Assembly (NCBI RefSeq): GCF_030433675.1
Contig: NZ_JAROCB010000002.1
Coordinates: forward strand, 434,001 to 498,000
Direction of reading: 5' to 3'
DNA from: Leifsonia virtsii
Lineage (GTDB): Bacteria > Actinomycetota > Actinomycetes > Actinomycetales > Microbacteriaceae
DNA: 64,000 bases
Position 1 is the first letter of the stretch. Each line of letters starts with the position of its first letter. Below are positions 50,726-60,389 of this stretch, in pieces. Both the position numbers and the translations under genes were made by a program. The notes below the pieces were generated by a model. It worked only from the letters and a program-made list of their open reading frames with translations. It searched no databases and was not told the DNA's origin.

Positions 50726-51926
50726 AGCCGCGCAGCAGGGCCCGCGTCTCGGCCGGGTCCGGGAACGACTCCCGCTCTCGGACGGCGCCGTCCAGCACCG
50801 CCGCGAGGCGGTCGGACGCGAGGCTGATGCCGCCCATCGCCACGGCCTCCGAGCCGAGCGTGGAGGCGACCACCGTCGGCGCGAGCGGCACGATGCCGCG
50901 CAGCGACTCCTCGAACCGGGGGAGGAAGACGTCGGCGCTCGGCGAGCTGCCGCCGCCGATCACGAGCAACTCCGGATCGATCGCCAGCGTCATCGCCGCG
51001 GCCCCCGTCGCCAGGTCGTCGGCGAACTCGCGCACGGCCTCCGCCGCCGCCGGGTCGCCCGTGCGTGCGCGCTCGAAGATCTCCTCGCGGCTGGGGCGCG
51101 GGGTCTCCAGCACGGCCTGCCCGTAGCGCTCGTTGAGCTCGGCCCAGCGCAGCTCCGGCATCTCGCCGACGATGCCGGCCGCGCCGTGCACGCCGCGGTG
51201 CACGCGTCCGTTCACGATCGAGGCGCCGCTCGTGCGCGCGCCGCACAGGATGTAGACCACGTCGGTGTGGCCGCGGGCGGCGCCGATCGCGAGCTCCGCC
51301 TGCGCGCCGAGCGCGACATCGCCCTCCACCAGCACCGCCGCGTCGTACTCGCGGCGGAACCGCTCGCGCAGGTCGAGCCCGATCCACCCCGGCATGCCGG
51401 TGCCGCCGAAGTGCAGCACTTCTCCCGCGGTGCTGATCGCGCCGGGGGAGCCGATGGTGACCGCCCAGAGGTCCTCCCGGCCGAGCCCCAGCGACGCGAG
51501 CAACTCGTCGCCGACCCGCAGCGCGGAGTCGATGCGCGTCGCGGCGGCGTCGGACTCTGCGGTGGCCGCCGTGCGCTCCCCTCGGACGTGGCCGGTGAGG
51601 TCGGTGACCACGGCGAAGATGTGGTTAGCGCCGATGTCGAGCGAGAGGAAGTGCCCGAGCCCGGGCGCCGGGCGGTACGTCGCGGCCGGGCGCCCCAGGC
51701 GGCCCGCGGGCGCGCTGTCCGCCGCTGCGACCCAGCCGGCCTCCATCAGGTCGCTGATGATCGCGTCGATCGCGGTGCGCGAGAGCCCGGAGTCGGCGGC
51801 GAGGTCGCGCATCGTCTGCGGACGCTCCAGCACCGCGCGCAGGATGCCCCACGAGTTCATCCGCCGCAGCAGGGAGCGGCTGCCGACGGCCGGTTCGACA
51901 CCGGGGATAAGGGCCTCTCGTGCCAT
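50724..51926 (-). CDS. ROK-family transcriptional repressor
   Basis: 400 residues from ATG 51926 (GAGGATGAC upstream). An N-terminal winged helix (about 20-80: LRRMNSWGILRAVLERPQTM, LAADSGLSRTAIDAIISDLM) is fused to a ROK sugar-binding domain (LSLDIGANHIFAVVTDLTG, VTIGSPGAISTAGEV, VVYILCGARTSGASIV, LLVIGGGSS). The usual ROK zinc motif CxCGxxGCxE after GEMPE is absent; the stretch reads LRWAELNERYGQAVLE. The gene diverges from the ABC importer across a promoter containing the GCAACTTGC palindrome, so it likely represses itself, the importer and the DUF4832 gene. Confidence 0.9.
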   Translation of the reverse strand: MAREALIPGVEPAVGSRSLLRRMNSWGILRAVLERPQTMRDLAADSGLSRTAIDAIISDLMEAGWVAAADSAPAGRLGRPAATYRPAPGLGHFLSLDIGANHIFAVVTDLTGHVRGERTAATAESDAAATRIDSALRVGDELLASLGLGREDLWAVTIGSPGAISTAGEVLHFGGTGMPGWIGLDLRERFRREYDAAVLVEGDVALGAQAELAIGAARGHTDVVYILCGARTSGASIVNGRVHRGVHGAAGIVGEMPELRWAELNERYGQAVLETPRPSREEIFERARTGDPAAAEAVREFADDLATGAAAMTLAIDPELLVIGGGSSPSADVFLPRFEESLRGIVPLAPTVVASTLGSEAVAMGGISLASDRLAAVLDGAVRERESFPDPAETRALLRG

Positions 51927-51939
51927 GTCATCCTCACTC

Positions 51940-51974
51940 TTGCGCTTTATAACGGCAACTTGCATAATTAAGCC
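51940..51974 (+). promoter_or_regulatory. ROK-box promoter of the alpha-galactoside ABC operon
   Basis: TTGCGC (51940-51945), 17-bp spacer, CATAAT (51963-51968). The spacer holds GGCAACTTG, part of GCAACTTGC. It matches the 48820-48853 box at 28 of 34 bases in the same orientation. It lies 115 bp before the first permease start and 14 bp before the divergent ROK start. Confidence 0.65.
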
Positions 51975-52088
51975 GTCCACCCGACTTTACCGCGGATGGG
52001 CCGCCCAACGATCCGCGAATCGCTCACGGATCGATCCACCCCTACTGCGCCAAGGACGGCAGCACGCCCGCGGCGCCGAGAGGATGCC

Positions 52089-53012
52089 ATGACAGCCCTC
52101 CTCCCGAGAGCCGCCCGCGGCACCGGCGCAGTGCCGCGCCGCCGCCGGCGGGACGACCGCAGGGTCGCCTGGCTCTTCATCGCGCCGGTCCTGATCGGGT
52201 TCGCGGTCTTCTACCTGTACCCGACGGTCCGCGGCGTGTGGTGGTCGTTCACCGACTACAGCCTGCTCGGCGACCCGACCTTCGTCGGCGTCAAGAACTA
52301 CGCCGCCGTGCTCCAGGACAAGGAGTTCTGGAACTCGATGGGCGTCACCCTCTACTACGTGATCGTCAACGTGACGACGCAGACCGCGCTCGCGCTGCTC
52401 CTCGCCGCGCTCATGCACCGCCTCACCCGGTCGGTGATGCTGCGCACCACCCTGCTGCTGCCGTGGCTCGTCCCGAACGTCACGGTCGGCCTCGTCTGGC
52501 TCTGGCTGCTCGACACCAACCTCGGCTTCGTGAACCACCTCATCACCTCCATGGGCCTGCCGGCGGTCGGCTTCTTCACCAACCCGGCCCTCGGCATCCC
52601 CACGATCTCGATCGTGAACACGTGGGCCTTCACCGGCTACACCGCGCTGCTGTTCTACGCGGGGATGCTGCAGATCCCGGCCGACCTGTACGAGAGCGCC
52701 TCGCTCGACGGCGCGGGCGAGTGGAGGCTGTTCACCCGCATCACGCTCCCGCTGCTGCGGCCGGTGATGGCGTTGGTGCTCGTGGTGTCGCTGATCGGCT
52801 CGTTCCAGATCTTCGACACGGTCGCGGTCACCACCAAGGGCGGCCCGGTGAACGCCACACGGGTCATCTACTACTACATCTACCAACAGGCGTTCACCTT
52901 CTTCCACATGGGCTACGCCGCCACCATGGCCATCGTCCTCGTGGTCATCCTCGGCGTGCTCACCGCCGTGCAGCTCCGGCTCCTCCGCGCCTCCGAATCC
53001 CAGCTCGCCTAG
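52089..53012 (+). CDS. ABC sugar transporter permease (MalF/UgpA-like)
   Basis: 307 residues from ATG 52089 with GAGAGGA at ribosome-site distance; upstream in-frame starts lack one. Six predicted membrane helices. The EAA loop is LYESASLDGAGEWRLFTRIT with LPLLRP. It opens the ROK-controlled operon permease, permease, binding protein, GH36. As in the other operon, no ATPase is encoded. Confidence 0.92.
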   Translation: MTALLPRAARGTGAVPRRRRRDDRRVAWLFIAPVLIGFAVFYLYPTVRGVWWSFTDYSLLGDPTFVGVKNYAAVLQDKEFWNSMGVTLYYVIVNVTTQTALALLLAALMHRLTRSVMLRTTLLLPWLVPNVTVGLVWLWLLDTNLGFVNHLITSMGLPAVGFFTNPALGIPTISIVNTWAFTGYTALLFYAGMLQIPADLYESASLDGAGEWRLFTRITLPLLRPVMALVLVVSLIGSFQIFDTVAVTTKGGPVNATRVIYYYIYQQAFTFFHMGYAATMAIVLVVILGVLTAVQLRLLRASESQLA

Positions 53013-53021
53013 GACATCGCC

Positions 53022-53978
53022 ATGACCATGACACAACCCGCAACGCCCGTCCTCTCCGCCGAGACCGCGACGCCGCCCGTCCCCGTGCGCGTCACCACCC
53101 GGCGCCGCTTCTCGATCGGCCGCGCGCTCGGCTGGACGGTGCTGATCGTCTCGCTCGTGCTGACGCTGTTCCCCTTCTACTGGATGCTGAAGACCGCGCT
53201 GACGCCCGCCGCCGACGTGATCAAGGACTCGGGATCGTTCTTCCCGGGCAGCCCGACCCTGATCAACTTCGCGCGCGTGCTCGGCTTCCTGAGTCCCGCG
53301 GAGGACCAGGCCGCCGGCGGCTCGGGAGCCTCGATCAACTTCCTCCTCTACCTCTGGAACTCGATCGTCTACTGCTCCCTGATCGGCTTCTTCCAGACGC
53401 TGTTCTGCGCCATGGGCGGCTACGCCTTCGCCCGGCTGCGGTTCCCCGGCCGCAACGTCCTCTTCGCCGTGCTCATCGCGGCGCTCATGGTGCCCGGCAT
53501 CTTCACGCTGCTGCCCAACTTCGTGCTCGTGCGCGACCTGGGGCTGCTCAACAACGTGTTCGGGATGGTCGCGCCGAGCCTGCTGATGACGCCGTTCGCG
53601 CTGTTCTTCCTCCGTCAGTTCTTCCTCAACATCCCGGTGGATGTGGAAGAGGCGGCCATGCTCGACGGCGCAGGGAAGATCCGGGTGTTCTGGCGGGTCG
53701 CCCTCCCGATGAGCCGGGGCCCGCTCATCACGATCGGGCTCATCACGGTCGTCTGGGCGTGGAAGGACTACCTCTGGCCGCTGCTGATCGGCCGCGACGA
53801 GAGCGTCCGGACCATGACCGTCGCGCTCGGCGTGTACCTGCAGCAGTCGCCCAACACGCAACCCGACTGGACCGGGCTCATGGCCGGCTCGACGCTGTCG
53901 GTCATCCCCGTGCTCATCCTCCTGATCTTCCTCGGCCGCCGGATCGTCGAATCGCTCAACTTCACCGGCATCAAGTAA
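53022..53978 (+). CDS. ABC sugar transporter permease (MalG/UgpE-like)
   Basis: 318 residues with a hydrophilic N-terminus of about 38 residues and six predicted helices. The EAA region is VDVEEAAMLDGAGKIRVFWR with VALPMSRG. The C-terminus is FLGRRIVESLNFTGIK. It follows the first permease by nine bases. Confidence 0.93.
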   Translation: MTMTQPATPVLSAETATPPVPVRVTTRRRFSIGRALGWTVLIVSLVLTLFPFYWMLKTALTPAADVIKDSGSFFPGSPTLINFARVLGFLSPAEDQAAGGSGASINFLLYLWNSIVYCSLIGFFQTLFCAMGGYAFARLRFPGRNVLFAVLIAALMVPGIFTLLPNFVLVRDLGLLNNVFGMVAPSLLMTPFALFFLRQFFLNIPVDVEEAAMLDGAGKIRVFWRVALPMSRGPLITIGLITVVWAWKDYLWPLLIGRDESVRTMTVALGVYLQQSPNTQPDWTGLMAGSTLSVIPVLILLIFLGRRIVESLNFTGIK

Positions 53979-54021
53979 CCCCTCCCCACCCGAGCACCAT
54001 CCACACAGAGAGAGAAATCGA

Positions 54022-55362
54022 ATGAGAAAGCTCCGTCGCGTCGCCGCCATCGCTGCCGCCGCCGCACTGCTCGCCGGGCTCACGGCGTGCTCGTCCGCCG
54101 GATCCGGCGGGAACGAGAAGGTGACCCTGCAGTACTGGATGTGGGACGACACCCAGGTGCCGGCCTACCAGCAGTGCGCCCAGCAGTTCGCCAAGGAGAA
54201 CCCGAACATCACCATCAAGATCTCGCAGGCGGCCTGGGGTCAGTACTGGACCAACCTGTCCACGCAGATCGCCGCGGGCAGCGCCCCCGACGTCTGGGTC
54301 GACCAGGCGTCGTACTACCCGCAGTTCGTGCAGGACAAGCAGATCGTCGACATCCAGCCCATGGTCGAGAAGGACAAGGTCGATCTGAGCCAGTACGTCG
54401 ACGGCCTCGCCGACCTGTGGAAGGTGGGCGACGCCCGCTACGGCCTGCCGAAGGACTGGGACACGATGGGCCTGGTCTACAACAAGGCCGACCTGAAGGC
54501 GGCCGGCATCGACGAGGCGTCGCTCGCCGACCTCACCTGGAACCCGAACGACGGCGGCACCTTCGAGCAGACGATCGCCAAGCTGACGGTCGACAAGAAC
54601 GGCCACAACGGTCTCGACCCGGCCTTCGACAAGAACAACGTGAAGGTCTACGGCTTCCTGCCCGAGTGGGCGGACGGCTCGCAGGGCCAGAACGGCTGGG
54701 GCAACTTCGCAGCATCCACCGGCTGGACCTACGCCGATAAGAACCCGTTCGGCACCAAGTTCAACTACAGCGACCCGAAGCTCGCCAAGACCGTGCAGTG
54801 GCTGGCCGACCTCTCCGACAAGGGCTACGCGCCCAAGCTCGACGTGCAGTCGACGCTGGCCCGCTCCGAGGTGCTCGCGAACAACGGCGGCGCGCTGACG
54901 ACGCTCGGCTCGTTCAACCTCTCCGCGTACAAGGGCAAGACCGACCAGTTCGGCTTCGCGCCGCTGCCGATCGGGCCCGAGGGCCGAAAGTCGGCCATCA
55001 ACGGCCTGTCCGACGCGATCTACGCCGGGAGCAAGCACAAGGACGAGGCCTGGAAGTGGGTCAAGTACCTCGCCTCCGCCGACTGCCAGAACACGGTGGC
55101 CGCCACCGGCGTGGTCTTCCCCGCCATCAAGGAGGCGTCGGAGAAGTCGGCCCAGGTGCGCGAGAAGGACGGCCTGAACGCCCAGGTCTTCCTCGACGAG
55201 CAGAAGGCCAAGGACGGCACCTTCATCATCCCGATCAGCTACCACGGCACGGAGATCAGCCAGATCGTCCAGGACGCGATCCAGAGCGTCGCCCTCGGCC
55301 AGCAGGACGCGAAGTCCGCGCTGGGTAAGGCGAACGACCAGGTCAACGCGCTCTTCAAGTAG
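54022..55362 (+). CDS. ABC sugar transporter substrate-binding lipoprotein
   Basis: 446 residues with lipobox LTAC near residue 22 and family 1 binding-protein features (VTLQYWMWDDTQVPAYQQCA, FAKENPNITIKISQ, GLPKDWDTMGLVYNKADLKA). GAGAGAG precedes the ATG. It likely captures an alpha-galactoside. A strong hairpin follows its stop, probably stabilising or raising this message over the next gene. Confidence 0.93.
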   Translation: MRKLRRVAAIAAAAALLAGLTACSSAGSGGNEKVTLQYWMWDDTQVPAYQQCAQQFAKENPNITIKISQAAWGQYWTNLSTQIAAGSAPDVWVDQASYYPQFVQDKQIVDIQPMVEKDKVDLSQYVDGLADLWKVGDARYGLPKDWDTMGLVYNKADLKAAGIDEASLADLTWNPNDGGTFEQTIAKLTVDKNGHNGLDPAFDKNNVKVYGFLPEWADGSQGQNGWGNFAASTGWTYADKNPFGTKFNYSDPKLAKTVQWLADLSDKGYAPKLDVQSTLARSEVLANNGGALTTLGSFNLSAYKGKTDQFGFAPLPIGPEGRKSAINGLSDAIYAGSKHKDEAWKWVKYLASADCQNTVAATGVVFPAIKEASEKSAQVREKDGLNAQVFLDEQKAKDGTFIIPISYHGTEISQIVQDAIQSVALGQQDAKSALGKANDQVNALFK

Positions 55363-55367
55363 CCGAC

Positions 55368-55398
55368 GGGCGGGGGCGGCCGCGCGCCGCCCCCGCCC
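55368..55398 (+). terminator. intercistronic hairpin after the binding-protein gene
   Basis: GGGCGGGGGCGGC (55368-55380) pairs perfectly over 13 bp with 55386-55398 around a five-base loop. It starts five bases after the binding-protein stop and 40 bp before the GH36 start. It may be a partial terminator or an mRNA stabiliser giving more binding protein than enzyme. Confidence 0.65.
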
Positions 55399-55437
55399 CC
55401 TCCACCCGGCCTGACGGCCCCACCCAGAAAGCTCAGC

Positions 55438-56940
55438 ATGCTGCACACCTTCGACTTCGACGGACTCCGCATCCCCGCCAACCTCCCGAGGGTGCCCTCG
55501 CCGGTGCCCGGCGGGTTCGTCGTGCCGGCCGGCCCGGTCGCGCTCCTGCACCCCTTCGGCGACACGGAGTTCTACCGGCACGGCTGGAACTCGTGGAGCC
55601 CCTCCGGCTGGGCGCGCACCGACGGCGAGACCATCGGGATCAAGGACAGCCCGAACCGGCTGCTGACCGCCGACGACGCCGCCAACGAGACGCCGCACGC
55701 CCACTCCGGAGCGGCGGTCGGAGCGATCGCCGGCACCGACGGCGACGTGCTCCTTCTCGGCGCCCTGGGTGTCGGCTCGCCCCGCGTCGGGGCGGACCGC
55801 AACGTGCTCTGGGGCCGGGCGGAGGAGCACACCGCCGACTGGTTCGTGGCCTACGGCCCCGAACGGCAGGTGTTCGCCGACTACGCCGACCTGGTGTCGG
55901 AGCGGCTCGGCCGCCGCACCGGAAGCGCCGGCACCGTGTGGAGCAGCTGGTACTCCTACTTCGAGGGGATCGACGAGGAGCTCGTCGCCCGCACCGTCTC
56001 CGACCTCGCCGGCTACCCGTTCGACGTCTTCCAGCTCGACGACGGCTGGGAGCCGATCGTCGGCGACTGGGTCGCGGGCCCCAAGTTCCCCTCCGGCATG
56101 GCCGTCACCGCGCGCACCATCGCCGACGCCGGCTTCACGCCCGGCCTGTGGCTCGCGCCGCTGATCGCCCTGCCCGGTTCGGAGCTCGCCCGCACCCGTC
56201 CCGACCTGCTCGTGCAGGACGACGACGGCCGGCCCCTCATCACCGGCTACAACTGGGGCTCGCACTACCACTCGCTCGACACCACTCAGGACGAGGTCAA
56301 GGACCACCTGCGCGAGGTCTTCGAGACCGTCGTCGGCTGGGGTTACCGCTACCTCAAGCTCGACTTCATGTACGCCGGGGCCGTGACGGGCAAGCGCAGC
56401 ATCCCGCTGCACCGGGAGGCCGTCTACCGCGAGGCCGTGCAGCACATCCGCTCGGTCGTCGGCGACTCGGTGTACCTGCTGGGATGCGGCGTGCCGATGA
56501 TCCCGAGCGTCGGCGTCTTCGACGGCGCCCGCGTCGGACCGGACGTCGGGGCCTTCTGGGACAACGCCGAGCGGCCCGGCGACCCGTCGGGCGTCGGCGC
56601 TCGCAACTCCATCGTCGCCTCGATCAACCGTGCCTGGATGAAGCGCCTCTACGAGGTCGACCCGGACGCCGTCTACTTCCGCAGCGCCCGCAGCCTGCTC
56701 GACGACGGCGAGCGCCAGGCGCTGCGCGACACCGCGGCAATCCTGGAGTTCCGCTCGACCTCCGACCCGATCGCCTGGCTGAGCGCGCAGGAGCGGGAGC
56801 AGCTGATCGCGTACATGGAGGAGACCTCCGTGATCGAGCAGACCGGCCGCTACTCCTTCCGCATCGACGGACGCGAGGTCGACCTGACGCCGATCGTGAC
56901 CGGCACGGTGGTGACCGACGCGGCGTCGCTCGTGGTCTGA
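55438..56940 (+). CDS. GH36-family alpha-galactosidase
   Basis: 500 residues, no signal peptide. The catalytic barrel has VWSSWYSYFEG, FQLDDGWEPIVGDW, nucleophile Asp309 in YLKLDFMYAG, and acid/base Asp369 in RVGPDVGAFWDN. The 60-residue spacing between them matches short GH36 enzymes. It would cut imported melibiose- or raffinose-type sugars in the cytoplasm. Last gene of the ROK-controlled operon, after an intercistronic hairpin. Confidence 0.93.
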   Translation: MLHTFDFDGLRIPANLPRVPSPVPGGFVVPAGPVALLHPFGDTEFYRHGWNSWSPSGWARTDGETIGIKDSPNRLLTADDAANETPHAHSGAAVGAIAGTDGDVLLLGALGVGSPRVGADRNVLWGRAEEHTADWFVAYGPERQVFADYADLVSERLGRRTGSAGTVWSSWYSYFEGIDEELVARTVSDLAGYPFDVFQLDDGWEPIVGDWVAGPKFPSGMAVTARTIADAGFTPGLWLAPLIALPGSELARTRPDLLVQDDDGRPLITGYNWGSHYHSLDTTQDEVKDHLREVFETVVGWGYRYLKLDFMYAGAVTGKRSIPLHREAVYREAVQHIRSVVGDSVYLLGCGVPMIPSVGVFDGARVGPDVGAFWDNAERPGDPSGVGARNSIVASINRAWMKRLYEVDPDAVYFRSARSLLDDGERQALRDTAAILEFRSTSDPIAWLSAQEREQLIAYMEETSVIEQTGRYSFRIDGREVDLTPIVTGTVVTDAASLVV

Positions 56941-56965
56941 CCGCGAGCGGGGCCGCCCCGGCGGG

Positions 56966-57535
<570 letters not shown>

Positions 57536-57536
57536 T

Positions 57537-57576
57537 TATACCCCCCTCCGTATAGTACGATACGGGGGAGGGTATA
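57537..57576. promoter_or_regulatory. CsoR/CstR-type operator in the divergent promoter
   Basis: A 40-bp palindrome of TATACCCCCCTCCGTAT and its near-complement ATACGGGGGAGGGTATA around a GTAC centre. The A/T-flanked C-run/G-run pattern is the known CsoR/CstR box. TATAGT (57551-57556) could be the -10 box for the plus-strand gene. Repressor binding would shut both divergent units. Confidence 0.85.
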
Positions 57577-57602
57577 CCAAACGGCCCCAGGAGGTACGCA
57601 GC

Positions 57603-59261
57603 ATGAAGACCGTGATCGTCGGCGGAGTCGCCGGAGGGATGTCTGCAGCGACCCGGCTGCGCAGGCTCGACGAGTCGGCGGAGATCGTCGTGTTCGAGCG
57701 CGGCCCCTATGTCTCCTACGCGAACTGCGGGCTGCCCTACTACGTCGGCGGGGTCATCACGGACCGCTCGTCGCTGCTGCTGCAGACGCCGCAGTCGCTC
57801 GCCGCGCGTTTCCGGCTGGACGTGCGCACCGGGCACGAGGTGATCGGCGTCGACCCGGTCGCCCGCACGGTGTCGGTGCTCGACCTCGCTGCGGGCGACA
57901 CCTTCGTCGAGAGCTACGACGAGCTGATCCTCGCCGTCGGTGCGACCGCGCGAGAGGCGGCAGGGCACCCCGGCATCCCCACCCACACGCTGCGGACGGT
58001 CGAAGACGTGGATGCGATCGGCGCGCTGGTGGACGCCGCGGCGGACCACCCGTCGGCGCTGGTCGTCGGTGGCGGGTTCATCGGACTGGAGGCCGTCGAG
58101 AACCTGGTGCGACGCGGCATCCATGTGACCCTCATCCAGCGGTCGGCGCAGATCCTCACCCCGCTCGATGCGGAGATGGTGGCGCCGCTGCAGGCGCAGC
58201 TGCGCAGCCACGGCGTCGACGTGCGCACCTCCGTCACCATCGACGAGGTCTCCGCGGGCGCCGTGCTGCTCAGCGACGGCGCGACGCTGCGGCCCGACTT
58301 CATCGTCGACGCGTCCGGGGTCGTGCCCAGCGTCGATCTGGCCCGTTCCGCCGGGCTCCGGATCGGGCCGACCGGCGGGATCGCCGTGGACGACTCCAAC
58401 CGCACCAGCGATCCGCACATCTTCGCCGTCGGCGACGGCGTCGAGAAGATCGACGCCCTCTCCGGGTCGGAGACGCTGGTCACGATGGCGGGCCTGGCCA
58501 ACCGCCACGGTCGCTCCGTCGCCGACGTCATCGCCGGCCGTCAGGAGCACAACACCCCGGCGCTCGGAACCGCGATCGTGAAGGTCTTCGACACGGTCGC
58601 CGCGAAGGTCGGCTGGAGCGAGCGGCAGCTGGTCGCCGCGGGCCGCGCGCATCGCGTCATCCACACCCACCCCGCCTCGCACGCCACCTACTACCCGGGC
58701 GCCCAGCCGATGTCGACGAAGCTGCTCGTAGACCCGGGGTCGGATGCGATCCTCGGTGCACAGATCGTCGGCGGGGAGGGCGTCGACAAGCGCATCGACG
58801 TGATCGCGGTCGCCATGACCGGCGGGATCACCGCCTCCGGCCTCGCACGCCTCGAGCTGGCCTACGCCCCGCAGTTCGGCTCCGCGAAGGACCCGGTCAA
58901 CCAGCTCGGCTACGTCGCCGACAACCTCCGCACCGGCGCGACGCGCAGCATCCAGTGGCACGAACTCGACGCGGCACTGGCGGCGGGGTCGACGCTCGTC
59001 GACGTGCGCACCCCCGGCGAATTCGCCGCAGGCGCCATCCCCGGCGCCGTGAACATACCGGTCGACGACCTCCGCGACCGGGTCGCGGAGCTGCCGGACG
59101 GGCCTCTCGTGGTGCACTGCCAGGTCGGCCAGCGCGGCCACACGGCCGCGCGCATCCTCACCCAGTACGGCCGCGACGTCGTCAACCTCGACGGCGGCTA
59201 CCGCACCTGGGTCGCCGGCGCATCCCTCGGGTCGCGCGAGGCGGTCGGCACGGGGCGCTGA
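57603..59261 (+). CDS. CoA-disulfide reductase/rhodanese fusion (CoADR-RHD)
   Basis: 552 residues with AGGAGG before the ATG. The flavoprotein part has the FAD motif VIVGGVAGGMSAATRLRR, active Cys42 in YVSYANCGLPYYVGG, the NAD(P)H motif ALVVGGGFIGLEAVENL and IFAVGDGVEKID. The C-terminal rhodanese domain (about 455-545) has Cys506 in VVHCQVGQRGHTAARIL. Such fusions reduce CoA disulfides, CoA-persulfides or polysulfide. The CstR-type operator upstream implies induction by reactive sulfur. Confidence 0.93.
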   Translation: MKTVIVGGVAGGMSAATRLRRLDESAEIVVFERGPYVSYANCGLPYYVGGVITDRSSLLLQTPQSLAARFRLDVRTGHEVIGVDPVARTVSVLDLAAGDTFVESYDELILAVGATAREAAGHPGIPTHTLRTVEDVDAIGALVDAAADHPSALVVGGGFIGLEAVENLVRRGIHVTLIQRSAQILTPLDAEMVAPLQAQLRSHGVDVRTSVTIDEVSAGAVLLSDGATLRPDFIVDASGVVPSVDLARSAGLRIGPTGGIAVDDSNRTSDPHIFAVGDGVEKIDALSGSETLVTMAGLANRHGRSVADVIAGRQEHNTPALGTAIVKVFDTVAAKVGWSERQLVAAGRAHRVIHTHPASHATYYPGAQPMSTKLLVDPGSDAILGAQIVGGEGVDKRIDVIAVAMTGGITASGLARLELAYAPQFGSAKDPVNQLGYVADNLRTGATRSIQWHELDAALAAGSTLVDVRTPGEFAAGAIPGAVNIPVDDLRDRVAELPDGPLVVHCQVGQRGHTAARILTQYGRDVVNLDGGYRTWVAGASLGSREAVGTGR

Positions 59262-59265
59262 GCAC

Positions 59266-59296
59266 GTCGCGTCACAAGTTCTGCTTGTGGCGCGAC
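59266..59296 (+). terminator. terminator hairpin after the CoADR-rhodanese gene
   Basis: GTCGCGTCACAAG (59266-59278) pairs with CTTGTGGCGCGAC (59284-59296), fully complementary if one U-G pair is allowed, around a five-base loop. It starts four bases after the stop and separates this gene from the exporter gene. Confidence 0.75.
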
Positions 59297-59344
59297 AAGG
59301 ATGTCCGGCTGGTCACGGGTGAGCGGACGCGAGAGCGTCGAAGC

Positions 59345-60382
59345 ATGGAACTCTCACCCCTCCTGACCCTGCCGAGCCGGGCCGGCGCCCGCGCCGGGGC
59401 CGTGGCGCCCGGTCTCGCCCTGACCCTCCTCATCGCCCTCGCGGCCACCGGCGTCTCCCGTATCGTTCCCGCTGTCGGCAGCGCGCTTCCCGCGCTCCTG
59501 ATCGGGGTCGTCGTCAGCCTCATCCGCCGACCGGGCGGCCGGTTCGCCGCGGGGGTGACGTTCTCGTCGAAGTTCGTGCTGCAGATCGCGGTCGTGCTCC
59601 TCGGCGTGCAGCTCTCCCTCTCCAGCGTGCTCGTGGTCGGACTGCAGTCGCTGCCGGTGATGCTCTCCACTCTCGCCGTGTGCCTCCTCGCGGCGTGGGG
59701 CATCGGTCGTGCTCTCCGCATCCCGCGTCGCGAGCGCACGCTCATCGGCGTCGGCACCGGAATCTGCGGTGCATCCGCGATCGCCGCCGTGTCGCCGATC
59801 ATCGGCGCCGCCAGTTCGGAGATCGCCTATGCCGTCTCGACCATCTTCCTGTTCAACGCGGTCGCCGTGCTGGTCTTCCCGCTGATCGGCCACGCGCTCG
59901 GGATGAGCACCCACGCGTTCGGGCTGTTCGCGGGCACCGCAGTGAACGACACGAGCTCGGTCGTCGCCGCCGCGAGCCTGTTCGCGACGTCGGCGCTCGG
60001 CTTCGCCGTCGTGGTCAAGCTCGTGCGCACGCTCATGATCGTCCCGATCAGCGTGGTGCTCGCGGTCGTCGAGCACCGGAGGCGGAACTCCGGAGCCCCC
60101 CTCACCGTGCGGCGGCTGGTCGGCCTCATCCCGTGGTTCCTCGTCGGCTTCCTCGTGGTCGCGACGGCGAACTCGCTCGTCGCGATCCCGCCGGGTCTGC
60201 ACGACGCGCTGGTCACGGTGAGCGTGTTCCTCGTGGCGGTGGCGCTCGGCGGCATAGGCCTCTCCACCGATATCGGCGCCATCCGCCGAGCCGGCTGGCG
60301 CCCCCTGCTGCTGGGAGCGGTGCTGTCGACGCTCGTCACCCTGACGAGCCTCGGCGTCCTCGCCGTCACCGGCCAGCTCTGA
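59345..60382 (+). CDS. YeiH/UPF0324-family putative sulfate/sulfite exporter
   Basis: 345 residues and about ten membrane helices. Family marks are SKFVLQIAVVLLGVQLSLSS, GVGTGICGASAIAAVSPIIG, and FAGTAVNDTSSVVAAASLF. The YeiH family is annotated as a putative anion exporter and in enterobacteria pairs with the LysR regulator YeiE, which responds to sulfite. The substrate remains inferred. It converges on a LysR gene with 7 bp between stops. Confidence 0.9.
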   Translation: MELSPLLTLPSRAGARAGAVAPGLALTLLIALAATGVSRIVPAVGSALPALLIGVVVSLIRRPGGRFAAGVTFSSKFVLQIAVVLLGVQLSLSSVLVVGLQSLPVMLSTLAVCLLAAWGIGRALRIPRRERTLIGVGTGICGASAIAAVSPIIGAASSEIAYAVSTIFLFNAVAVLVFPLIGHALGMSTHAFGLFAGTAVNDTSSVVAAASLFATSALGFAVVVKLVRTLMIVPISVVLAVVEHRRRNSGAPLTVRRLVGLIPWFLVGFLVVATANSLVAIPPGLHDALVTVSVFLVAVALGGIGLSTDIGAIRRAGWRPLLLGAVLSTLVTLTSLGVLAVTGQL

Positions 60383-60389
60383 CCGGTGG

